A DNA stretch of 17,428 nt from Hyphomicrobiales bacterium (GCA_021775385.1 JAJFHW010000387.1:1-17428); one strand, 5' to 3'; positions 6,217-16,050 are shown, counted from the first letter of the stretch. Notes: generated from the letters alone by a model not told the origin. Numbers and translations are program-made.

Positions 6217-7674
6217 ATGACAATAAGAGCTGTTACAAAAAATGACCAAATACAGGCTTTAGCTAATAGCACACTGGCATTTACAGTGTGCTTTGCTGTT
6301 TGGACAATTTTTTCAATCATCGGCATTCGTATTAAAACTGAGTTAGGCCTTAACGATACTCAATTTGGCATACTCGTCGCTACTCCAATTTTAACAGGAT
6401 CACTTAGCCGGATATTCCTTGGAGTTTGGGCTGACCAATATGGTGGCCGTATCATCTTCACCATACAAATGCTGGCTACAGCCGTTGCTACATTTCTCCT
6501 TACTATGGTGACGACTTACCCAATGTTTTTAATTGCCGCTTTAGGAGTGGGACTAGCTGGGGGTAGTTTTGCTGTTGGGGTTCAGTATGTTTCAACATGG
6601 TATTCTAAAGAGACACAGGGCACTGCACTTGGTATTTTTGGAGCTGGTAATGTTGGTGCAGCTGTTACTAACTTTGGCGCACCTCTCTTATTGGTAGCTA
6701 TGGGGAATGAATGGCAAGCCGTTGCTCAAATTTACGCTATTGTTATTGCAGTAACTGCAGTTTTGTTTTTCCTTTTCACTAAAGATGACCCAGCGCTAGC
6801 CGAACGTAGAGCAAAGGGCATTGAGCACGTTCCTTTTTTAAAACAACTGGAACCACTTAAGCAGCTGCAAGTCTGGCGCTTTTCTCTTTATTACTTTTTT
6901 GTCTTTGGTGCCTTTGTTGCCTTGGCTCTTTGGTTGCCGCGCTATTATGTTGGCGCTTATGGACTAGAACTACAAACAGCGGGCTTATTAGCAGCATGCT
7001 ACGCCATGCCAGGCAGTATTTTCAGAGCCCTTGGTGGTTGGATGTCAGATAAATTTGGTGCCCGGTCAATCATGTACTGGACTTTCTTCGTCTGCGCGGC
7101 CTGTACTTTTATTATGTCCTACCCAGCCACTGATTATAAAGTCGCTGGCATCAATGGAGACATTGATTTTAATCTCACCATCCCCTTATGGATGTTTGTC
7201 TCCCTTACAGTTGTGCTTGGTTTCTTTATGTCTCTTGGTAAAGCCGCTGTTTATAAACACATCCCCGTTTACTACCCAAATCATGTTGGCTCTGTTGGCG
7301 GCATTGTTGGGCTGGTTGGCGGACTTGGTGGTTTCTTTTTGCCGATTTCATTTGGCATCATGAATGACCTTGTTGGTGTGTGGACCAGTTGCTTCATGCT
7401 TTTAACAATCATCATCACCATAGCTTTGGTCTGGATGCATATCTCCATACAAATTCAAGAACGTGAAAAACACCCTGAATTGCGCGGCCCGAAATATTTG
7501 CCTGAACTTGTCAGTGATGAGGACAGCATCATGAGTTTTCTTGAAGCGCAAGCTCTACAACAAAAAAGCGAATTGTTAGCTCAGGAAAGTCAGCAAATGC
7601 TGCACCGGTCTGAAACTCTGAAAAGACAAAGTGATGATCTTCTCAAACAAAGTGAAGAATTAAAACCTGTTTAA
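6217..7674 (+). CDS. narK1: Nitrate/nitrite transporter, NarK1 type, with coiled-coil tail
   Basis: This major-facilitator protein with about 12 membrane segments takes up nitrate, by proton symport in characterised NarK1 proteins. The 485-residue product starts at ATG 6217; a longer 497-residue reading from 6181 lacks a ribosome site. The two substrate arginines expected in segments 2 and 8 are seen in GSLSRIFLG and GSIFRALGG (R65 and R270 from this start). The first nitrate signature is GIFGAGNVGAAV, and a second glycine-rich block is GSVGGIVGLVGGLGG. Residues 449-483 form five exact heptads (x-x-S-x-x-L-x), a predicted cytoplasmic coiled coil that ordinary NarK1 proteins lack. A hairpin lies in codons 18-26. 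It is the first gene of the narK1-K2-GHJI operon, with a 31-nt gap to narK2. The alternative direction, nitrite export, cannot be excluded from sequence. Confidence 0.93.
   Translation: MTIRAVTKNDQIQALANSTLAFTVCFAVWTIFSIIGIRIKTELGLNDTQFGILVATPILTGSLSRIFLGVWADQYGGRIIFTIQMLATAVATFLLTMVTTYPMFLIAALGVGLAGGSFAVGVQYVSTWYSKETQGTALGIFGAGNVGAAVTNFGAPLLLVAMGNEWQAVAQIYAIVIAVTAVLFFLFTKDDPALAERRAKGIEHVPFLKQLEPLKQLQVWRFSLYYFFVFGAFVALALWLPRYYVGAYGLELQTAGLLAACYAMPGSIFRALGGWMSDKFGARSIMYWTFFVCAACTFIMSYPATDYKVAGINGDIDFNLTIPLWMFVSLTVVLGFFMSLGKAAVYKHIPVYYPNHVGSVGGIVGLVGGLGGFFLPISFGIMNDLVGVWTSCFMLLTIIITIALVWMHISIQIQEREKHPELRGPKYLPELVSDEDSIMSFLEAQALQQKSELLAQESQQMLHRSETLKRQSDDLLKQSEELKPV
6268..6292 (+). repeat. Hairpin in the first codons of narK1
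   Basis: AGCACACTG (6268-6276) and CAGTGTGCT (6284-6292) are perfect complements around a 7-nt loop. The stem lies about 50 nt inside the first gene of the operon, with TTTGCTGTTT after it but no long T-run. It could influence early translation or mRNA decay. It could also be a by-product of coding sequence. Confidence 0.5.
7561..7665 (+). repeat. Five tandem heptads at the NarK1 C-terminus
   Basis: The encoded units are QKSELLA, QESQQML, HRSETLK, RQSDDLL and KQSEELK. Ser is invariant at position 3, and Leu or Met is at position 6. The 3-4 spacing of Ser and Leu gives a regular coiled-coil register. The DNA copies are diverged, so this is protein-level rather than recent DNA duplication. Confidence 0.75.
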
Positions 7675-7705
7675 CCATCAATCAAAGAAAGGTGGAAACA
7701 TAGTT

Positions 7706-9319
7706 ATGGCAAAAGACTTACAAAATTGGAACCCTGAAGATGAGCAACAATGGAGCTCATCTGGTAAAAGCATAGCCAATCGTAATTTATGGATCTCTAT
7801 CCCTAGTTTATTATGTGGCTTTGCTGTTTGGTTATTCTGGGGCATCATCACAGTTCAAATGCTGAACCTTGGTTTCCCGTTTAGCAAACCAGAGCTTTTC
7901 ACATTAATGGCGATCGCCGGTTTATCTGGTGCGACCCTTCGTATACCCAGTTCCTTCTTCATTCGGTTGGCTGGTGGTAGAAATACAATTTTTTTCACGA
8001 CTTCATTGCTCATCCTTCCTGCACTAGGCACTGGTATAGCACTGCAAAACCCGGATGCTCCATTGTGGCACTTTCAGCTACTTGCCCTCTTATCTGGTTT
8101 TGGGGGAGGTAACTTTGCTTCCTCAATGTCAAACATTAGTTTCTTTTTTCCCAAAAAGGTTCAAGGATATTCGCTTGGAATGAATGCTGGCTTGGGGAAT
8201 TTTGGTGTCACAACCATGCAAATTGTGGTTCCTCTGGTTATGACAACGGCACTTTTTGCCGGTGATGCCATGCTACTCAAAAATACTAGCGGAACATTAA
8301 TTGGTAAAATTCCAATTGGGACAGAAACCTTTATTCAAAATGCCGGCTACATTTGGTTATGTTTTTTAATTCCACTTTCCATCGCTTCCTGGATAGGGAT
8401 GAATAACATCGTTGATGAACACGTCTCGCCTAACATAGGTGGCACATTAAATGCATTTTTCAAAATCATCATTATGTTAACACTTGGTCTTACTATCGCG
8501 GCAGGTGGCTTATATTTAATGCTGCCGGCAAGTGCTAATGGTTCTGGGCTTAATATTGATAAATTGATCATTCTACCACTTGTTGTCGCGGTCACGGTAT
8601 TTGCGCTTAAAATTCTACCGCTTGGAAAAGATTATAAAGATGGGCTCGCCCGCCAATATAAGATTTTTGATAATAAACACACCTGGGCAATGACTGTTAT
8701 TTATACAATGACCTTTGGATCTTTTATTGGCTATTCAGCTGCACTGGCTCTTTCCATTAAAGTTATCTTTGGGTTTCAGCATCTTATGGTCGACGGTGTT
8801 TTAACTCATAACACAGCAAATGCAAATGGACCGTCAGCGCTCATGTATGCCTGGATGGGACCCTTTATTGGGGCTCTTATTCGCCCTATTGGTGGGATGA
8901 TTGCCGATAAAATTGGCGGTGCGAAAGTTACTCAAATCATTTCAATTATTATGGTCGCCAGTGCCCTGGGTGTTGCTTACTACATGAAGCAAGCTTATGC
9001 CTCTGCGACACCAGAGCAATATTTTTGGCCTTTCCTAATTTTATTCCTCATCTTGTTTGCCGCCACTGGTATTGGCAACGGCTCAACGTTTAGAACCATT
9101 GCTATGGTTTTTGATAAGGAACAAGCAGGCCCAGTGCTTGGTTGGACATCTGCTATCGCTGCTTATGGAGCTTTCTATATCCCTAAGGTCCTTGGAGAGA
9201 ATATCAAAGCTGCAACACCTGAATATGCCCTTTACGGTTTTGCCGCCTTTTACACCATCTGCATTGTCATTAATTGGTGGTTCTACCTTCGTAAAAACGC
9301 ATATGTACAAAATCCATAA
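7706..9319 (+). CDS. narK2: Nitrate/nitrite transporter, NarK2 type (antiporter)
   Basis: This 537-residue major-facilitator protein is predicted to have 12 membrane segments plus a longer central loop. In characterised systems NarK2-type proteins exchange nitrate for nitrite, clearing the product of NarG. The substrate arginines are seen in GATLRIPSSF (R79) and GALIRPIGG (R393). The nitrate signatures are NAGLGNFGVTTMQ in the first half and GIGNGSTFRTIAMVF near the end. The insertion around 190-215 and the loop around 300-330 account for the extra length compared with NarK1. The start ATG 7706 has AGGTGG upstream with rather long spacing. It follows narK1 by 31 nt and precedes narG by 15 nt, so it is co-transcribed. 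In some alphaproteobacteria NarK1 and NarK2 are one fused protein; here they are separate. Confidence 0.93.
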   Translation: MAKDLQNWNPEDEQQWSSSGKSIANRNLWISIPSLLCGFAVWLFWGIITVQMLNLGFPFSKPELFTLMAIAGLSGATLRIPSSFFIRLAGGRNTIFFTTSLLILPALGTGIALQNPDAPLWHFQLLALLSGFGGGNFASSMSNISFFFPKKVQGYSLGMNAGLGNFGVTTMQIVVPLVMTTALFAGDAMLLKNTSGTLIGKIPIGTETFIQNAGYIWLCFLIPLSIASWIGMNNIVDEHVSPNIGGTLNAFFKIIIMLTLGLTIAAGGLYLMLPASANGSGLNIDKLIILPLVVAVTVFALKILPLGKDYKDGLARQYKIFDNKHTWAMTVIYTMTFGSFIGYSAALALSIKVIFGFQHLMVDGVLTHNTANANGPSALMYAWMGPFIGALIRPIGGMIADKIGGAKVTQIISIIMVASALGVAYYMKQAYASATPEQYFWPFLILFLILFAATGIGNGSTFRTIAMVFDKEQAGPVLGWTSAIAAYGAFYIPKVLGENIKAATPEYALYGFAAFYTICIVINWWFYLRKNAYVQNP

Positions 9320-9334
9320 ATTGAGAGAAATATC

Positions 9335-12300
9335 ATGAGCCATATTTTAGATAAATTGACTTTCTTTACTCATAAGGCACCTGAAACCTTCTCTGAAGGT
9401 CATGGTGTTACAACAGATGAAAACCGCGAATGGGAACATGCTTACAGAAATCGTTGGTCCCATGACAAGGTGGTACGTTCGACCCACGGTGTGAATTGCA
9501 CGGGGTCATGTAGTTGGAAAATCTATGTTAAAAACGGTCTTGTCACTTGGGAAACCCAGCAAACTGATTACCCGCGTACGCGCCCTGATTTGCCCAATCA
9601 CGAACCACGCGGTTGTGCGAGAGGGGCAAGCTTCAGTTGGTACCTCTACAGCTCAGCTCGATTAAAATACCCAATGATCCGCTCTAAGCTATTAAAAAGT
9701 TGGCGTGCTACAAAACTTATTCATAAAGACCCGGTTGATGCCTGGGCTTCTCTTATGAGTGATCAAGAATTGACAACAGAGTATAAGCAAGCTCGCGGTC
9801 TTGGCGGTATGGTTCGAACCAGCTGGGAAGAAGCCAACGAGATAATCGCCGCTTCAAATGTCTATACGGCTAAAACCTATGGACCAGATCGTATTATTGG
9901 TTTTTCTCCAATTCCTGCTATGTCCATGATTTCATATGCTGCTGGTAGCCGTTACCTATCACTAATTGGCGGAACTTGTATGAGCTTTTACGATTGGTAT
10001 TGCGACCTGCCACCCGCCTCACCTCAGGTATGGGGCGAGCAGACGGATGTTCCTGAAAGTGCTGATTGGTATAACTCGTCATATATTATTGCTTGGGGAT
10101 CTAATGTCCCCCAGACAAGAACCCCTGATGCTCATTTCTTTACAGAGGCTAGATATAACGGCACAAAAACAGTTGCCGTTACGCCTGACTATAGCGAGGT
10201 TGCAAAGTTATCAGATAGCTGGATGCCAGTGCGGCAGGGAACTGACAGTGCCATGGCTATGGCCATGGGACATGTCATTCTGAAAGAATTTCATTTGGCA
10301 GGAAAAAGTGAATATTTTGATGATTATTGCCGGATGTACACTGACATGCCGTTCCTCGTCATGCTTGATGAGAAAGACGGATATTATGTCCCTGGTCGCA
10401 CCTTACGGGCATCTGATTTTGAGAACAATCTAGGTGAAGAAAAAAACACTGACTGGAAACCAGTTATCTACGATGCCAACACCAACCAAGTTGTCGTGCC
10501 AAACGGGACGGTTGGCTCACGCTGGGATGAAAACGGCAAATGGAATATGGAAACCAAGAACGTTGCAGATGGCTCAGAAATCTGGCCTGAAGTTTCCCTC
10601 TTAAACACTAAGGATGAAGTGGTCTCTGCTGGTTTTCCTTATTTTGGCAACCTTGAAAATGATCAACCTATTTTTGCCCATACTGAACATGACAGCGTAC
10701 AACAGCGCAACATTCCAGCGCGGCGCATAACTCTAGGCGATAACAAAGAAGTTCTTGTTGCAACTGTCTTTGATCTTCTTATTGCTAACTATGGTATCGA
10801 CAGAGGTTTAGGTGGTGGAAACGTGGCAACATCTCTAGAAGATGATGTTCCCTACACCCCTGCCTGGCAAGAAAAAATCACAGGCGTTCCTGCTGAACAA
10901 GTTACACGAATAGCCCGTGAATTTGCAGACAATGCTGATAAAACCCGTGGACGTTCCATGGTGATTTTGGGAGCTGCCATTAATCACTGGTATCATATGG
11001 ATATGATCTATCGTGGCATTATTAACATGCTCATGATGTGCGGTTGTATTGGTAAATCTGGTGGGGGCTGGGCTCACTATGTCGGCCAGGAAAAACTGCG
11101 CCCTCAAACCGGATGGCAACCTTTGGCTTTTGCTCTTGATTGGCACCGTCCGCCACGCCACATGAATTCCACCAGCTTTTTCTACAATCATTCGAACCAA
11201 TGGCGTTATGAAAAGCTTGAGGTCGACGAAATACTTTCCCCCTTAGCAGATAAAGAAAAATGGAAAGACTATTCTCTCATCGATTGCAATGTCAGGTCTG
11301 AGCGTATGGGTTGGTTGCCATCGGCACCTCAACTGGAAGAAAACCCATTAGAGTTATCTAAGCAGGCAAAAACTGCTGGTAAAGATCCTAAAGACTATAT
11401 CGTCGATAAATTAAAAGATGGATCATTACGCATGTCGTGCGAAGATCCTGATAATCCTAAAAACTTCCCACGTAATATGTTTATCTGGCGTTCAAATATT
11501 TTAGGCTCATCTGGCAAGGGGCATGAATATATGCTCAAGCATCTTCTTGGTACTACCAACGGTGTGCTGGGCAAAGATCTTGGAGAGCTTGGAGGCCCGA
11601 AACCTAAAGAAGTAGAATGGCATGAAGAAGCGCCAGAGGGTAAGTTAGACCTTGTTGTCACTTTAGATTTCAGAATGTCGACCACTTGCATGTATTCCGA
11701 CATCGTTCTTCCTTCAGCTACCTGGTATGAAAAAAACGACCTGAATACATCTGACATGCATCCCTTTATCCACCCTCTTTCAAGGGCGGTAGATCCGGCT
11801 TGGGAATCTCGTAGTGATTGGAATATTTACAAAGGAATTGCTGAAAAATTTTCTGAACTTTGCGTTGGTCATTTAGGAACTGAGACTGATGTTGTTGCTC
11901 TTCCTATATTGCATGACACTCCTGCTGAACTTGCTCAAGGTATTGATGTAAAGGAATGGAAATCTGGTGAATGCGAAGCAATTCCTGGCAAAACAATGCC
12001 GAACTACATTTCTGTTGAGAGAGATTACCCCAACACTTACAAGAAGTTCACGGCTTTAGGCCCTCTCATGACGAAAATCGGCAATGGTGGCAAAGGAATT
12101 TCCTGGAATACAGAAGACGAAGTTAGCTTTTTAGGCCAGCTAAACCATACGGTAACACAAGAAGGTGTCTCTAATGGCTTGCCTTGCATTGATACTGATA
12201 TTGATGCAGCTGAAGTTGTCCTCTCTCTTGCTCCTGAGACCAATGGACAAGTTGCTGTTAAGGCCTGGCAAGCTTTGGGTAATTTCACTGGCCGTGACCA

Positions 12301-13096
12301 TACTCATTTAGCGAAACCAAAAGAAGATGAGAAAATTCGCTTCAGAGACATTCAAGCACAGCCCAGAAAAATCATCTCTTCCCCCACATGGAGTGGTCTT
12401 GAAGATGAGCATGTTAGTTATAATGCCGGTTACACAAATGTGCACGAACTTATCCCATGGCGCACTTTAACTGGCCGCCAACAATTCTATCAGGATCATG
12501 CATGGATGCGAGATTTTGGCGAAGGGCTTTGTGTCTATAAACCACCTATTAACACCAAAACAATAGCGCCAGTTATTGACGAGTTTGGTAAAGGGCGCAA
12601 ACAAGTAGTCCTCAATTGGATTACACCTCACCAAAAATGGGGCATTCACAGCACCTACTCTGAGAACCTGTTGATGCTAACACTTAGCCGGGGTGGTCCT
12701 GTGGTTTGGATTAGTGAGATTGACGCTAAAAAAATCGATGTGAAGGACAATGACTGGATTGAACTTTACAACACCAATGGTGCTATTTCAGCGCGAGCTA
12801 TTGTTTCCCAGCGCGTTCCTGAAGGAATGAGCATGATGTATCACGCGCAGGAAAAAATCATCAACACACCTGGAGCTGAAACAACAGGTAACAGAGGTGG
12901 TATTCATAACTCTGTCACTCGGGCTGTGGTGAAACCAACACATATGATTGGTGGATACGCACAGCTTTCTTACGGTTTTAATTATTATGGAACTGTTGGT
13001 TCGAACCGAGATGAGTTTGTGATTGTTAGAAAAGTAGAAAAATTGGATTGGTTAGAAAATCCAGATGAGAATCTTGACCATGAGGAGATTGCATAA
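9335..13096 (+). CDS. narG: Respiratory nitrate reductase catalytic subunit, NarG
   Basis: This 1253-residue molybdenum enzyme reduces nitrate to nitrite on the cytoplasmic side of the membrane in the NarGHI complex. The N-terminal FS0 iron-sulfur motif is intact: H51, C55, C59 and C94 in HGVNCTGSCSW and EPRGCARGAS. This is the same pattern as E. coli H49/C53/C57/C92, shifted by two. The Mo-ligand aspartate is D224 in DWYCDLPPASPQ, corresponding to E. coli D222. Long stretches such as GEQTDVPESADWYNSSYI and NVPQTRTPDAHFF are nearly E. coli-like. There is no twin-arginine signal of the periplasmic type, which fits the cytoplasmic-facing class. The ATG at 9335 has GAGAG upstream. Its TAA overlaps the narH ATG by one base (TAATG), so translation is coupled. 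Confidence 0.98.
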   Translation: MSHILDKLTFFTHKAPETFSEGHGVTTDENREWEHAYRNRWSHDKVVRSTHGVNCTGSCSWKIYVKNGLVTWETQQTDYPRTRPDLPNHEPRGCARGASFSWYLYSSARLKYPMIRSKLLKSWRATKLIHKDPVDAWASLMSDQELTTEYKQARGLGGMVRTSWEEANEIIAASNVYTAKTYGPDRIIGFSPIPAMSMISYAAGSRYLSLIGGTCMSFYDWYCDLPPASPQVWGEQTDVPESADWYNSSYIIAWGSNVPQTRTPDAHFFTEARYNGTKTVAVTPDYSEVAKLSDSWMPVRQGTDSAMAMAMGHVILKEFHLAGKSEYFDDYCRMYTDMPFLVMLDEKDGYYVPGRTLRASDFENNLGEEKNTDWKPVIYDANTNQVVVPNGTVGSRWDENGKWNMETKNVADGSEIWPEVSLLNTKDEVVSAGFPYFGNLENDQPIFAHTEHDSVQQRNIPARRITLGDNKEVLVATVFDLLIANYGIDRGLGGGNVATSLEDDVPYTPAWQEKITGVPAEQVTRIAREFADNADKTRGRSMVILGAAINHWYHMDMIYRGIINMLMMCGCIGKSGGGWAHYVGQEKLRPQTGWQPLAFALDWHRPPRHMNSTSFFYNHSNQWRYEKLEVDEILSPLADKEKWKDYSLIDCNVRSERMGWLPSAPQLEENPLELSKQAKTAGKDPKDYIVDKLKDGSLRMSCEDPDNPKNFPRNMFIWRSNILGSSGKGHEYMLKHLLGTTNGVLGKDLGELGGPKPKEVEWHEEAPEGKLDLVVTLDFRMSTTCMYSDIVLPSATWYEKNDLNTSDMHPFIHPLSRAVDPAWESRSDWNIYKGIAEKFSELCVGHLGTETDVVALPILHDTPAELAQGIDVKEWKSGECEAIPGKTMPNYISVERDYPNTYKKFTALGPLMTKIGNGGKGISWNTEDEVSFLGQLNHTVTQEGVSNGLPCIDTDIDAAEVVLSLAPETNGQVAVKAWQALGNFTGRDHTHLAKPKEDEKIRFRDIQAQPRKIISSPTWSGLEDEHVSYNAGYTNVHELIPWRTLTGRQQFYQDHAWMRDFGEGLCVYKPPINTKTIAPVIDEFGKGRKQVVLNWITPHQKWGIHSTYSENLLMLTLSRGGPVVWISEIDAKKIDVKDNDWIELYNTNGAISARAIVSQRVPEGMSMMYHAQEKIINTPGAETTGNRGGIHNSVTRAVVKPTHMIGGYAQLSYGFNYYGTVGSNRDEFVIVRKVEKLDWLENPDENLDHEEIA

Positions 13097-14667
13097 TGAA
13101 AATCCGTGCTCAAATTGGAAAGGTTCTTAACCTGGATAAATGCATTGGCTGTCATACCTGTTCTGTTACCTGCAAAAATGTTTGGACATCGCGCCAGGGG
13201 GTTGAGTATGCCTGGTTTAACAATGTTGAGTCAAAACCTGGTGTTGGTTACCCTCGCAAATGGGAAGATCAAAAGGTCTGGAATGGGGGCTGGGAGCGCA
13301 AATCAAACGGCAGCCTTACTCCAAAAATGGGTGGAAAATTCAGACTATTAGCCAAAATTTTTGCTAATCCTGACCTACCTGAAATTGATGATTATTACGA
13401 GCCATTTACTTTCGAATATGAACGGTTGCAAAAAGCCCCTTTATCGAAAGCTATGCCAACGGCCAGAGCTCACTCAGCAATAACTGGCAAGAAAATGGAA
13501 AAACCTGAATGGGGACTAAACTGGGAAGAAATCCTTGGTGGCGAGTTTTCAGAGCGCAGTGAAGATTATAATTTTGAGAGCATTCAAAAAGAACTTTACG
13601 GAGAATTTGAAAATACATTCATGATGTATCTTCCGCGCCTTTGTGAGCATTGCCTCAACCCAACTTGTGTTGCGGCTTGCCCAAGCGGGGCTATCTACAA
13701 GCGCGAAGAAGATGGTATTGTGCTTATCGACCAAGACAAGTGCCGCGGTTGGCGTATGTGTGTTTCCGGATGTCCTTACAAGAAAATCTATTATAACTGG
13801 CAATCAGGCAAATCGGAAAAATGCACATTTTGTTACCCTCGTATTGAAGCTGGTGACCCAACGGTTTGCTCAGAGACCTGTGTTGGCCGTATTCGCTATT
13901 TAGGCGTTATGCTTTATGATGCAGATAGAATTAAAGAAGCGGCCAGCATTGAAGCCCCTGAAGATCTGTATCAGGCACAACTAGATATTTTTCTTGACCC
14001 TCATGACCCTGAAATTATTGCTCAGGCAAGAAAAGATGGTGTTCCTGAGAGTTGGATTGAAGGTGCACAAAATTCTCCAGTTTATAAAATGGCGATGGAT
14101 TGGAAAGTTGCCTTTCCACTGCATCCTGAGTACCGCACGCTTCCAATGGTTTGGTATATCCCGCCATTATCACCTATTCAGAACGCAGCTGAAAAGGGGC
14201 AAATTGATATGGCCGGGGTTATTCCTGATGTCCACAAATTACGCATTCCTGTGAAATATTTGGCCAATCTCTTGACTGCGGGCAAAGAAGAGCCAGTGGT
14301 TCATGCTTTAGAGCGAATGATCGCAATGCGTGAATTCAAGCGCGGTCAAAACGTAGATGGTGAAAGCAACATAGATCTTCTCTCACAAGTTGGTCTGGAT
14401 GAAAAGACTGTCAATGATATGTACCGCATCATGGCGTTAGCGAGCTATGAAGATCGCTTTGTTATACCGACAAACCACAAGGAATATGCAGGGGAAACAC
14501 CATTTGACAATGAAATCCCGTTCGACACTCGGTCTGCTTGTGGATTTAGTTTTGGTAATGGCTGCTCTGGTGGGACAAGCAAACCAAACCTATTTGGAGC
14601 TAAAACTCATCAAAACACAATGAGTGGCAGAATACATGAACCCGGCTCAAAAGGAGATCGCTCATGA
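13096..14667 (+). CDS. narH: Respiratory nitrate reductase iron-sulfur subunit, NarH
   Basis: The 523-residue subunit wires electrons from NarI hemes to NarG through four iron-sulfur clusters. All ligand groups are present: C16/C19/C22/C26 (CIGCHTCSVTC), C183/C186/C191/C195, C216/C222/C226 and C243/C246/C258/C262. Trp219 stands where a fourth Cys would make a [4Fe-4S] cluster, giving the [3Fe-4S] cluster typical of NarH. The numbering is within one residue of the E. coli protein through this region. A GAGGAG ribosome site lies in the end of narG. The last four bases overlap the narJ start (ATGA), the normal coupling in nar operons. The C-terminal tail is slightly longer than in E. coli (512 residues). 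Confidence 0.98.
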   Translation: MKIRAQIGKVLNLDKCIGCHTCSVTCKNVWTSRQGVEYAWFNNVESKPGVGYPRKWEDQKVWNGGWERKSNGSLTPKMGGKFRLLAKIFANPDLPEIDDYYEPFTFEYERLQKAPLSKAMPTARAHSAITGKKMEKPEWGLNWEEILGGEFSERSEDYNFESIQKELYGEFENTFMMYLPRLCEHCLNPTCVAACPSGAIYKREEDGIVLIDQDKCRGWRMCVSGCPYKKIYYNWQSGKSEKCTFCYPRIEAGDPTVCSETCVGRIRYLGVMLYDADRIKEAASIEAPEDLYQAQLDIFLDPHDPEIIAQARKDGVPESWIEGAQNSPVYKMAMDWKVAFPLHPEYRTLPMVWYIPPLSPIQNAAEKGQIDMAGVIPDVHKLRIPVKYLANLLTAGKEEPVVHALERMIAMREFKRGQNVDGESNIDLLSQVGLDEKTVNDMYRIMALASYEDRFVIPTNHKEYAGETPFDNEIPFDTRSACGFSFGNGCSGGTSKPNLFGAKTHQNTMSGRIHEPGSKGDRS

Positions 14668-15353
14668 AGACGTTTAAAATATTAGGGCTGTTACTAACTT
14701 ATCCTGAAGGGTCAATCCTAAAGGCGCATAAAGAATTGTTAGACATCATAAAAAACGAAGATATTTTACCACCAGCTGCACTTAAAAAAATAGACCATTT
14801 TATCACCGCTCAGAACAATAAAGATCTTTTAGAAATTCAAGAAGACTATGTCGATCTTTTTGATCGTGGACGTGCTTATTGTCTTCATCTTTTTGAACAT
14901 ATTCATGGCGAGTCTCGTGACAGAGGCCAGGCTATGGTTGACCTAATAGAAACGTACAAAACGAAGGGTGTTTATATCGATAATAATGAGCTCCCTGATT
15001 ATCTTCCTTTATTCATGGAGTATCTTTCTCATTGTTCATTTCAAGAAGCTAGTGAACTTCTTGGGGATGCTATTGATGTCATTGCTACGATTGGTAAGAA
15101 GCTAGAAAAACGCGGCTCAATCTACGCTGATGTTTTTTCTGCTATTGAAGCTCTCTCCTCTGTTAAACCAGATAAAACTAAAATTGCTCAAGCTATCGCT
15201 GAAGCACCAAAAGACCCTGAAACACTAGAAGAGCTTGATGAAGAATGGAAAGAAGCAGAAGCCTTCAGTGGTGACCCTGTTGCCGATTGTAATAGTTGCA
15301 ACGCCTTTCCCAATGCAACTGAAGCCTTAGACAAACAAATAGGAGGAGCTTAA
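14664..15353 (+). CDS. narJ: Nitrate reductase assembly chaperone NarJ
   Basis: This cytoplasmic, all-helical TorD-family chaperone binds apo-NarG and controls cofactor insertion and docking on NarI. It is not part of the mature enzyme. The 229 residues match the family length. The start KILGLLLTYPE and the signature block FDRGRAYCLHLFEHIHGES (about 68-86), followed by RDRGQAMVDL, are typical. The acidic C-terminal third is usual. ATG 14664 overlaps the narH stop by four bases and has AAAAGGAG upstream. The stop precedes narI by one base, with the narI ribosome site AGGAGGAG inside the last narJ codons. Confidence is high from motif and position. Confidence 0.96.
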   Translation: MKTFKILGLLLTYPEGSILKAHKELLDIIKNEDILPPAALKKIDHFITAQNNKDLLEIQEDYVDLFDRGRAYCLHLFEHIHGESRDRGQAMVDLIETYKTKGVYIDNNELPDYLPLFMEYLSHCSFQEASELLGDAIDVIATIGKKLEKRGSIYADVFSAIEALSSVKPDKTKIAQAIAEAPKDPETLEELDEEWKEAEAFSGDPVADCNSCNAFPNATEALDKQIGGA

Positions 15354-15354
15354 A

Positions 15355-16050
15355 ATGGCGTTAGATTATATTCATCAATTTTTATTCGGATATTATCCTT
15401 ATATTTGCTTAGCTGTTTTTGTTATAGGAAGCGCTCTTCGATACGATAGAGATCAATATTCCTGGAAGGCTGATTCAAGTCAGCTTTTGCGAAAAAAAGG
15501 CATGGGGCTTGGAAGCAACTTATTCCACATAGGTATTATCCTGCTGTTTTTTGGTCATTTAGTTGGTCTTTTAACACCACATGAAGTTTATCATCATTTC
15601 ATGACTGTTGAGAGCAAACAAATTATGGCCATGGTTGCTGGTGGAATTTTTGGCACCATCTGTTTCATAGGAATGACCATTCTACTAAAACGCCGTTTAT
15701 TCGATGATCGTATTCGTTCAACAAGTAAACCTTCGGATATTATGATTTTAATCCTTCTTTATGTTCAATTGATTTTGGGTTTAATTACACTACCCTTCTC
15801 AGCCCAACACCTCGACGGTAGTTCAATGGTTGCTCTCGCAAATTGGGCGCAACATATTGTGACTTTCCGATCTGGTGCTGCTGACTTCATCGTCAATGAA
15901 GCTCTTGTTTTCAAGCTTCATCTGATTTTAGGAACAACCATCTTCCTGATTTTTCCGTTCACTCGCCTGGTGCATATTTTCAGTGGTGTTTCAGCGCCTT
16001 TGAAATATTTACTCCGCTCTGGCTATCAAATTGTACGAAAGAGAGGTTAG
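15355..16050 (+). CDS. narI: Respiratory nitrate reductase cytochrome b subunit, NarI
   Basis: This 231-residue membrane subunit with five predicted segments oxidises quinol and passes electrons through two b-hemes to NarH. The four heme-ligand histidines are H58 and H68 (LFHIG and FFGHLVG) and H189 and H207 (FKLHLIL and TRLVHIFS). They are in the same spacing as E. coli H56/H66/H187/H205. The ATG is preceded by the strong AGGAGGAG site in narJ. The TAG stop lies 4 nt before the following gene's start, so that gene is co-transcribed. Anaerobic heme for this subunit could come from the HemN encoded upstream. Confidence 0.97.
   Translation: MALDYIHQFLFGYYPYICLAVFVIGSALRYDRDQYSWKADSSQLLRKKGMGLGSNLFHIGIILLFFGHLVGLLTPHEVYHHFMTVESKQIMAMVAGGIFGTICFIGMTILLKRRLFDDRIRSTSKPSDIMILILLYVQLILGLITLPFSAQHLDGSSMVALANWAQHIVTFRSGAADFIVNEALVFKLHLILGTTIFLIFPFTRLVHIFSGVSAPLKYLLRSGYQIVRKRG

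Noticed and set aside
10251..10272. CCATGG-rich repeat in narG
   Set aside because: It encodes the conserved AMAMAMGH stretch of NarG, so protein conservation and codon use explain it.
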